Source of the DNA: Gemmatimonadaceae bacterium
Lineage (GTDB): Bacteria; Gemmatimonadota; Gemmatimonadetes; Gemmatimonadales; Gemmatimonadaceae
Direction: 5' to 3'
DNA length: 5,246 nucleotides
Assembly (NCBI GenBank): GCA_025936015.1
Contig: JAICUE010000230.1
Coordinates: 1 to 5,246 of the forward strand
Part shown: positions 1 through 4,942 of the stretch, piece after piece
How positions within the stretch are numbered: the first letter of the stretch is position 1
Layout: every line of letters begins with the position of its first letter
Translations under genes and position numbers: made by a program
Notes under the pieces: model-generated
Seen by the model: the letters and a program-made list of their open reading frames with translations, nothing else
Databases searched by the model: none
What the model was told of the DNA's origin: nothing

Positions 1-975
1 CACCCGCTCGCGGAGGGGAGGCAGGTACAGCTCGACGACGGCGAGCCGGTAGTACAGGTCCTCGCGCAGCTCGCCGTCGGCGAGCGCCTTCTGGAGATCC
101 TTGTTCGTCGCCGCGACGATGCGGATGTCGACCTGAATCTCCTTCTTGCCGCCGAGCCGGCGGACCATCCGCGTCTCGAGCGCGCGCAGCAGCTTGACCT
201 GGATATCCGGCGACATCTCGGCGACTTCGTCGAGGAAGATCGTCCCGCCGCTCGCCATCTCGAAGGCGCCCGGCTTCTCGTTCGTCGAGCCGGTGAACGC
301 GCCTTTCTCGTGGCCGAACAGCTCGTTCTCGAGAATCTCCTTTGGAAGCGCGGCGCAGTTGAGCGCGAAGAACGGCCCCTTCGCCCGCTCGCTCTTCGAG
401 TGCAGTGCGCGGGCGACGAGCTCCTTGCCGGTTCCGCTCTCGCCGAGAATGAGGACGCTGGCGGTGGATGGCGCGACGGCGTCGATAACCTGATAGACGT
501 TGCGCATCGACTCGGACTGGCCGGTCAGCTCGCCATAGTGCGTGAGTCCTTCGAGCTTGCTCGACAGCTCACGGTTCTTCTGCTGCACGGCGAACTTCTC
601 GAGCGCTTTCGGGATCAGCGCCTTGAGACGATTGAGCTTCTCGGCGTTGAGCGGCTTCTCGATGTAGTCGTACGCACCCTCGCGCATCGCCTGCACCGCG
701 GAATCGACCGTCGCCTGGCCGGTGACGATGATGCATTCGGTCGGGATGTCGCGCTTCTGCAGCTCCTTGAGGATCGCGAGGCCGTCGAGCTTCGGCATCT
801 TGAGATCGGCGAGGATGACGCCGAAGGCGTCGGCGGCGAGGCGGTCGAGTGCGCGCTGTCCATCGGCGCATACTTCGACGTCGTAGCCCTCGTCGGAGAG
901 AATCGCGCTGAGGCCGGTGGTGATCGTCGTCTCATCGTCGGCGATGAGAATCTTGTATTGCTTTGCGGTAGCCAT
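1..975 (-). CDS. NtrC-family sigma-54-dependent response regulator, 3' end beyond the window
   Basis: The 325 visible codons read from ATG at 975 to the left edge without a stop. Residues 1-125 are a CheY-like receiver with acidic pocket D13-D14, phospho-acceptor D57 (in LADLKMP), T85 and K107 (EKP), all canonical. After a helical linker comes a sigma-54-interacting AAA+ domain from about residue 150: Walker A GESGTGKE (178-185), sigma-54 contact loop GAFTGS (225-230), Walker B GGTIFLDEVAEM (243-254) and LREDLYYRL (303-311). Phosphorylation should promote oligomerisation and ATP-driven remodelling of sigma-54 RNA polymerase. The C-terminal helix-turn-helix expected in this family lies outside the window, so DNA binding cannot be confirmed. 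The contact loop ends in Ser instead of the usual Ala. The gene starts 21 bp after the kinase-like gene with only a weak ribosome binding site, which suggests coupling. The family call is secure, but the target genes are unknown. Confidence 0.96.
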   Translation of the reverse strand, partial: MATAKQYKILIADDETTITTGLSAILSDEGYDVEVCADGQRALDRLAADAFGVILADLKMPKLDGLAILKELQKRDIPTECIIVTGQATVDSAVQAMREGAYDYIEKPLNAEKLNRLKALIPKALEKFAVQQKNRELSSKLEGLTHYGELTGQSESMRNVYQVIDAVAPSTASVLILGESGTGKELVARALHSKSERAKGPFFALNCAALPKEILENELFGHEKGAFTGSTNEKPGAFEMASGGTIFLDEVAEMSPDIQVKLLRALETRMVRRLGGKKEIQVDIRIVAATNKDLQKALADGELREDLYYRLAVVELYLPPLRERV

Positions 976-990
976 GTCTCGGTTTTTCGA

Positions 991-1005
991 CCCGCGTTAC
1001 GCGGG
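991..1005. other. Perfect 6-bp inverted repeat enclosing the kinase-like gene's stop codon
   Basis: CCCGCG (991-996) and CGCGGG (1000-1005) are perfectly complementary, and the 3-nt loop is exactly the TAA stop codon of the kinase-like gene. On the transcribed strand the hairpin is followed by an A-rich stretch and then the regulator's start codon, 15 nt past the stem. There is no U-tract, so it does not look like a terminator. It could affect re-initiation at the regulator start, or be a chance product of high GC content. Confidence 0.5.
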
Positions 1006-1683
1006 AAACGTCGATGTAATGCTGCTCGCCGCCGGCTGGACGCCGACGCCGTATTCCTTCGCCAGCGTGATGATGTCGTCGTCGAGCACGGGCGAGCGCG
1101 CGAATGCGCCCTCGACACGGAGCTCGACGCCCGGCATGCCCTCCCCGACATCGGACGGCCGAACGCGGCAGCGGAGCGATGCGTGCGCGTCACTCGTTGC
1201 CTCGCCCGCCATGCGCGTCGCCTGAACGGCGGCCAGCACCGTCGTGGCGACGAACAGCCGCGCCGCCGTCACCGGGAGGCGCGTCGTACCCTCACCATCG
1301 ACTACAAGGTCCAGTGATCCCCCGTTCGCCGCGAGGACTGGCCGGACGAGCGCCACGACCTGGTCGGTCAGCCGGCCGACCGCCGCCGGCTCCTGTCCGG
1401 CGCGGGTGAGTGCCAGCAGCGCATCGGTCATCGCGATCACCTGCTCCAGCTGATCGGACGCCGAGCCGGCGAAGCTGCCTAACGCGCTGGCCGCCACTCC
1501 GTCGCGCGCCGAGCGCGACCGCACGACTTCCAGGTTCACCGCAACGCCATTCAGCGCGTTGCGCAGCTCGTGGGCGATGCCGGCGGTGAGCTGCTGGAGC
1601 GTCGCCAGCCAGCGGCGCTCCACCACTCCGTCGATGCTCGCTTCGCGCACGGACGCTGCAGCGACGGCCCGCCCCTCCGGCAC
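997..1683 (-). CDS. HisKA-domain protein with degenerate ATPase domain (kinase-like or phosphotransferase)
   Basis: This 228-residue soluble protein has no membrane segment and no recognisable sensor domain. Residues 25-55 carry a histidine-kinase H-box with the phospho-acceptor H38 in GIAHELRNALN. A second helix (about 70-97) completes a DHp-like helical hairpin. Residues about 100-228 resemble the layout of a HATPase_c domain but lack the landmarks. Where the N-box asparagines should be it reads VATTVLAAVQATRMA, and there is no DxGxG (G1), F-box or GxGxG (G2). A final strand-like stretch (about 205-228) resembles the kinase C-terminus. Autokinase activity is therefore doubtful. The plan recalls the phosphotransferases Spo0B and ChpT, which have DHp hairpins and degenerate catalytic domains. 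GTG at 1683 immediately follows the aldolase TGA, and a slightly later GTG start cannot be excluded. Its neighbour, the NtrC-type regulator, is the likely partner. Confidence 0.85.
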   Translation of the reverse strand: MPEGRAVAAASVREASIDGVVERRWLATLQQLTAGIAHELRNALNGVAVNLEVVRSRSARDGVAASALGSFAGSASDQLEQVIAMTDALLALTRAGQEPAAVGRLTDQVVALVRPVLAANGGSLDLVVDGEGTTRLPVTAARLFVATTVLAAVQATRMAGEATSDAHASLRCRVRPSDVGEGMPGVELRVEGAFARSPVLDDDIITLAKEYGVGVQPAASSITSTFPA

Positions 1684-3105
1684 TCAGTCGCTCAGGTCCG
1701 CGTCGTCAGGCGCGGCGATCACTCCCGGTCCGGCTTCGTGCGGCGGCTTCCGATGGATCTTCTGCTCGCTGACGAACTCGCGCACGTATTTCTTCGTGCC
1801 GCCGACCGCGAGCTGCGTGAAGAGGAAGCTGAACTTGTCGTCGTAGACCTTCGCCAGCTTCTGCTTGACGTCGGGTGCCAGCTCCCAGAGCTGCTTCTTG
1901 AACGGGCCGATCGACTTCTTCCGCGACTTGTAGAAGAACTGTTCGTCGGTGTCGGTCGGCTTCCGCTCGTCCTTCGCGTTCTCGCGCAGCCACTCGTACA
2001 TCTCGTCGCGCAGCTCCCCGGGGATGTTGTCGAACATCATCGTCTGGAAGTTCGTCGCCAGGTGGATCTCGGCGGTCTCGACCTTCGGGAAGTTGTGGAA
2101 CGCGCTGTCGGGCAGGGTCGACGCGCCATGCTGCACCGCGCCGGCGAGGCCGTACTCGTCGCGGGCGGCCTTCGACAGCGTGCCTAACGTGTTGAAGTCG
2201 ATCTTGACGTCGGCGATCGACCCGTCGGGGAGGACGGTGCCGCCATGCGAGGTACCGGACTGGACGCTGATCTTGCTCAGCCCCTCGGAACCGGGCACCT
2301 GCTTCTTCAGCGTCCGCTCGAACCCATCCATGAACGCGCGGAGCTCCTCGACCGTCGAGTTCTCGGTGCCGACTTCGCCGATCTCGCCGCCTAACGATAT
2401 GTCGACGCCCTTCGGCTGCGAGGCGCGGACGTGCTTGAGGATGTCGATCGCGACTTCGTAGTTGAGGCGCTGCTGCTCGTCGAGCCCCTTCTTCGAGAGA
2501 TCGACCAGCGTCGACGTGTCGATGTCGATGTTGTAGAAGCCGGCGGCAACCGCTTCGGTGACGAGCGCCTTGACCGCGTTCACCTCGGTGACCGGATCGA
2601 CGGCGAACTTCTTGTGGTTCACCTGGAAGTGGTCGCCCTGGATGAACACCGGCCCGCGGAACCCCTCGCGCAGCGCGGCCGCGAGCACCACCGCGACATA
2701 CTCGGCGGGGCGCTGGTCGGTGTAGGCGATCTCGGAGCGGGCAATCTCGAAGATGAAAGCGCCGACGTCCATCTTGATCGCGGTGCGGAAGATCGAGCGC
2801 GCGGTATCGTAGGCCATCGCGCGCACGTTGATCGCCGGCACCGTGAAGCCGTGGATCTTCCCCTCGCCACGGGCGAGATAGAGCTCATGGATCGACGACG
2901 GGCGGACACCGACCGCCTGACCCAGCTCCCAGATCAGCCAGCGCGCATCGTCCCTGGCGACGGAATCGCCGAAGACCGCGGTGCGTACGAGTTCATCCAT
3001 CTTCGGCGACGCGAGTGCCGCCTCACGCTTGACGGTGACGCGGCCGCCGTCGACGAGCACGTCGCCGCCGAACACGCTCGCCACCGTGTCGAGATTTGCC
3101 TGCAT
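1684..3105 (-). CDS. fba: Class II (zinc-dependent) fructose-bisphosphate aldolase, long form
   Basis: This 473-residue protein belongs to the class II aldolase TIM-barrel family, whose members cleave fructose-1,6-bisphosphate reversibly to dihydroxyacetone phosphate and glyceraldehyde-3-phosphate in the cytosol. The barrel begins at HGFTVPAINVRAM (85-97). By alignment from memory to E. coli FbaA, the catalytic Asp is D158 and the zinc ligands are H159 (QGDHF), E241 (GGEIGEVGTE), H287 (SGTSHGG) and H326 (VQHGAST). The phosphate-binding strand is IHLATNFQ (347-354), close to the NIAT version seen in some family members but with His for Asn. It is longer than the usual 285-360 residues, with about 80 extra N-terminal residues and about 120 C-terminal residues rich in Lys and Asp. 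The start is ATG at 3105 with a clear GGAG upstream. The nearby isomerase supports a glycolytic role, but a tagatose- or other ketose-bisphosphate substrate is possible. Confidence 0.93.
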   Translation of the reverse strand: MQANLDTVASVFGGDVLVDGGRVTVKREAALASPKMDELVRTAVFGDSVARDDARWLIWELGQAVGVRPSSIHELYLARGEGKIHGFTVPAINVRAMAYDTARSIFRTAIKMDVGAFIFEIARSEIAYTDQRPAEYVAVVLAAALREGFRGPVFIQGDHFQVNHKKFAVDPVTEVNAVKALVTEAVAAGFYNIDIDTSTLVDLSKKGLDEQQRLNYEVAIDILKHVRASQPKGVDISLGGEIGEVGTENSTVEELRAFMDGFERTLKKQVPGSEGLSKISVQSGTSHGGTVLPDGSIADVKIDFNTLGTLSKAARDEYGLAGAVQHGASTLPDSAFHNFPKVETAEIHLATNFQTMMFDNIPGELRDEMYEWLRENAKDERKPTDTDEQFFYKSRKKSIGPFKKQLWELAPDVKQKLAKVYDDKFSFLFTQLAVGGTKKYVREFVSEQKIHRKPPHEAGPGVIAAPDDADLSD

Positions 3106-3110
3106 TCGTT

Positions 3111-3114
3111 CTCC
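3111..3114 (-). promoter_or_regulatory. Shine-Dalgarno sequence of the aldolase gene
   Basis: GGAG on the minus strand lies 5 nt before the ATG at 3105. It is the clearest ribosome binding site in the window and fixes the aldolase start. The other genes have weak or no such sequence. Confidence 0.8.
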
Positions 3115-3129
3115 AAAACGGAAATGCCC

Positions 3130-3159
3130 GCCCGGTGGCGAGAGAAACGCACACCGGAC
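3130..3159 (-). other. Stem-loop in the leader upstream of the aldolase gene
   Basis: Positions 3130-3137 and 3152-3159 form an 8-bp stem on the minus-strand RNA (GUCCGGUG with CACCGGGC, one G-U pair) around a 14-nt loop. The stem ends about 15 nt upstream of the aldolase Shine-Dalgarno sequence. The bases after it (GGGCAUUUCCGUUUU) are not a proper U-tract. It may be a leader structure, a weak terminator for the upstream isomerase transcript, or chance. The rest of the 121-bp gap (3106-3226) shows no convincing promoter. Confidence 0.4.
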
Positions 3160-3226
3160 CGCGGGTGGTTGATGGTGCTATTGCAAAGTGACCGGGCGAG
3201 GGCGGCGCGGCAAGCGTGGTCTTCCT

Positions 3227-4624
3227 CTAGACCGACCACCTCGGATCGGCTTGCGGTAGCATATTCCATTCCTGCCGAGCCCGCTCCGCGTCCGCTCGTC
3301 CGAGCATCGCATAGGTGAACTGCTTCCCGAGCTCGACGCCGGGCTGGTCGAGCGGGTTCACGTCGTAGAGCGCTCCGGCGTAGATCGTCGCGATCTCGAG
3401 CATCATGATCAGCGCCCCGACGTGCCAGGCATCGACACGATCGAGGGTGATGGTCATGTTCGGGCGACCGCGTGCCGCGAGCGCACCCGCGTTCGCGCGC
3501 CGTTCGATATCGAGCAGCTCCCCCAGCCGGTGGCCGCCGAGGTACGCCAGCTCGGGGATCTCCTTGCCGCGGCTCGGGATCTCGACGTTGGTGCCCTCGT
3601 CCTTCACCGAGATGAAGGTCACCGTCTTGTCCGCCGGTCCTTCCATGAAGAGCTGCACCTGCGCGTGCTGGTCGGTCGCGCCGAGCGCCGCGATCGGCGT
3701 CGGGCCGACGTGCACGCCGTCCGACTTGCGCGCCTTGCCGAGCGACTCCGCCCAGAGCTGGACGAACCAGGCGGCGAAATCGCGGAGGGCGTCGCTGTAC
3801 GGCATCAGGACGTCGATGTGCCTGCCTAACGTCGTGTCGGCGAGATACTGCGCCATCGCGAACACCCCGGCCGGGTTCTTCGCCAGCTCGCCCCCGCTGC
3901 AGCGCTGGCGCATGTCGCCGGCGCCGGCGAGGAGCTGGCTGACGTCGATGCCGATCAGCGCGGCCGGCAGGATCCCGACCGGCGTCAGGACGCTGAACCG
4001 TCCGCCGACGTTAGGCGGGATGTCGAGCACGCGGATCTTCTCGCTCCGGGCGATCGCCCGCAGCGCCCCCTTCTCCGGATCGGTCACCAGCACGAGCGCC
4101 TGCTTCGCCTGCTCGCTGCCTAACGCCTTCTCGAGCCGCCCGCGAACGACGAGGTACTGGGCCATCGTCTCCGCCGTCCCCCCCGACTTCGACGTGACGA
4201 CGAACAGCGACCGGGCGAGGTCGAGCCGGTCGAGCAGCGAAGCGATCGTCACCGGATCGACGTTGTCGAGCACGTGCAGCCGCGGATTCCCGCCGCGAGC
4301 GTTGGGGTCGAGCATGTTCCAGCCGGAGGGCCGGAGCGCGGTCCGCAATGCGATCGGGCCGAGCGCCGAGCCGCCGATCCCGAGCACGACGACGTCGGTG
4401 AACCGGCCGCGCACCTCGGCGGCGAACTGCGTGCTCTGGGCGGCGAGCTTCGCATCACCAGGCAGGTCGAGGAAGCCGAGCACGCCATCCTTGTACTCGC
4501 GCCTGAGGGCGGCATCCGCATCGGTGAAGCGCTGGCCCGCCGCGGCCCACGCCGATTCCGGAATCGCCGTGCCCGCCGCGGTGTTGGGGCGGGCAATCAT
4601 GTTCGAGAAGTCGAGAGTCAGCAT
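3227..4624 (-). CDS. pgi: Glucose-6-phosphate isomerase
   Basis: This 465-residue enzyme interconverts glucose-6-phosphate and fructose-6-phosphate in the cytosol, feeding glycolysis and gluconeogenesis. Two SIS-type sugar-phosphate domains are visible. The first has VVLGIGGSALGP (79-90) and the phosphate-binding loop VTSKSGGTAET (143-153), followed by the family signature NVGGRFSVLTPVG (205-217). Catalytic residues by family alignment are the base E293 (QLWAESLGK), H320 (TDQHAQVQL) and K434 (QPGVELGK). The C-terminal signature reads NPLDQPGVELGK, with Leu where Phe or Tyr is typical. The length fits the shorter bacterial form of about 450 residues, not the 550-residue E. coli type. ATG at 4624 is chosen because MLTLDFSN fits the usual N-terminus; no Shine-Dalgarno sequence precedes it, and an ATG at codon 9 is the alternative. 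It ends with TAG, 121 bp before the aldolase, with which it may be co-transcribed. Confidence 0.98.
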   Translation of the reverse strand: MLTLDFSNMIARPNTAAGTAIPESAWAAAGQRFTDADAALRREYKDGVLGFLDLPGDAKLAAQSTQFAAEVRGRFTDVVVLGIGGSALGPIALRTALRPSGWNMLDPNARGGNPRLHVLDNVDPVTIASLLDRLDLARSLFVVTSKSGGTAETMAQYLVVRGRLEKALGSEQAKQALVLVTDPEKGALRAIARSEKIRVLDIPPNVGGRFSVLTPVGILPAALIGIDVSQLLAGAGDMRQRCSGGELAKNPAGVFAMAQYLADTTLGRHIDVLMPYSDALRDFAAWFVQLWAESLGKARKSDGVHVGPTPIAALGATDQHAQVQLFMEGPADKTVTFISVKDEGTNVEIPSRGKEIPELAYLGGHRLGELLDIERRANAGALAARGRPNMTITLDRVDAWHVGALIMMLEIATIYAGALYDVNPLDQPGVELGKQFTYAMLGRADAERARQEWNMLPQADPRWSV

Positions 4625-4681
4625 GGGGACGTTAGGGTGGAGACGACTGCGCGATGGGGTGGAAGCGCACGGCGGAACTGT

Positions 4682-4862
4682 CGACAGGAGGCACGGAGGA
4701 CGCGGAGCGTCCGATGAAGGCGGGGTACGACCTCATGAACGATGAACCAGTCTTCAACCGGTCCCGCGCGCGTACCAGAGCAGCAGGTATCACTTGTCGC
4801 AGATGCAGCCTCATCCCCGCGCGCTTTCACCAAACCCTCCGTGTGCTCCGTGGCTCCTGTCG
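4682..4862. repeat. Long imperfect inverted repeat with CACGGAG-type units
   Basis: The left arm 4682-4721 matches the reverse complement of the right arm 4823-4862 at 32 of 40 positions with no gaps; the arms flank a 101-bp centre. Both begin with CGACAGGAG at the outer end and contain GGAG spaced every 8-9 nt (CAGGAG, CACGGAG, then CGCGGAG or CACGGAG). Complementarity continues inward with a small gap (GATGAAGGC-GGGG against GGTGAAAGC-GCGGGG). From memory, strings like CACGGAGGACACGGAG recur between genes in several soil phyla, so this is probably a dispersed intergenic element with two opposed copies. No transposase is present. Confidence 0.8.
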
Positions 4863-4894
4863 GTCATTCGCGTAGTCCGCGCGCATTTCATCAA
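4817..4894. repeat. Short direct repeat, two copies 60 bp apart
   Basis: CCGCGCGCTTTCACCAA (4817-4833) recurs as CCGCGCGCATTTCATCAA (4877-4894), differing by one inserted A and one substitution. The first copy overlaps the inner end of the right inverted-repeat arm. The second copy extends the repetitive tract towards the hydrolase gene and may be a decayed partial third copy of the same element. Confidence 0.55.
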
Positions 4895-4902
4895 GGCCGT
4901 CC

Positions 4903-4940
4903 GCCGGGTCTGGTGATTTCTGTCCGAAATTTTTCCCGGC
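4903..4940 (-). terminator. Nested hairpin directly after the hydrolase stop, possible terminator
   Basis: On the minus-strand RNA, GCCGGG (4940-4935) pairs with CCCGGC (4908-4903), and inside it AUUUC (4930-4926) pairs with GAAAU (4920-4916) around a 5-nt loop. It starts 2 nt after the hydrolase's TGA. No U-tract follows (GGACGGCC), so it is at best an unusual or factor-assisted terminator, or a 3'-end stabilising structure. Confidence 0.4.
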
Positions 4941-4942
4941 CA

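Larger units (their letters stand above)
1477..4637. repeat. Scattered octamer GCCTAACG, six exact copies and one near copy
   Basis: Exact copies lie at 1477-1484, 2182-2189, 2389-2396, 3824-3831 and 4118-4125 on the plus strand, and at 4009-4016 on the minus strand. A near copy, CGTTAGGG, is at 4630-4637, 5 nt upstream of the isomerase ATG. The base before GCCTAACG is always a pyrimidine. With about 66% GC, roughly 0.2 copies would be expected over both strands. The exact copies fall inside the kinase-like, aldolase and isomerase genes; none is in the visible parts of the regulator or hydrolase. Confidence 0.8.
4625..4942. other. 318-bp repeat-bearing intergenic region without a credible gene
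   Basis: No ORF here looks like a gene. Two small overlapping frames (minus 4833-4618, plus 4654-4875) both encode a near-identical LRVLR-x-SCR peptide, because they cross the two arms of the inverted repeat in opposite directions. The region must contain the isomerase promoter if that gene is not co-transcribed with the hydrolase, but I see no clear -35/-10 or sigma-54 (-24/-12) pair. The 30 bases before the isomerase ATG contain no purine-rich ribosome binding site. Confidence 0.8.

Noticed and set aside
310..1317. Plus-strand 335-codon open frame opposite the regulator and kinase-like genes.
   Set aside because: It is an antisense shadow in high-GC DNA: Arg/Ala/Leu/Asp-rich with no recognisable motif, and it spans two well-supported genes on the other strand.
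2934..3269. Minus-strand 111-codon frame across the isomerase-aldolase gap.
   Set aside because: It overlaps both the isomerase end and the aldolase start out of frame and becomes Arg/Ser-rich inside the aldolase, so it is a shadow.
2431..3318. Plus-strand 295-codon open frame opposite the aldolase 5' half.
   Set aside because: The Arg/Asp/Val-rich composition is typical of a mirrored frame; no domain is recognisable, and the aldolase on the other strand is secure.
1477..4125. GCCTAAC / GTTAGGC resembles the core sites of integron attC recombination sites.
   Set aside because: The copies sit singly inside conserved genes, hundreds of bases apart, without the paired inner sites and folded structure of an attC. 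No integrase or cassette structure is present.
3405..4745. Plus-strand 446-codon open frame opposite the isomerase gene.
   Set aside because: It is low-complexity Ser/Arg/Pro/Ala-rich and covers almost exactly the isomerase, whose catalytic motifs are clear.
4618..4875. Small open frames on both strands in the hydrolase-isomerase gap (about 60-73 codons).
   Set aside because: Their only shared feature, an LRVLR-x-SCR peptide on both strands, comes from the inverted repeat. They overlap each other and the isomerase start and lack ribosome binding sites.
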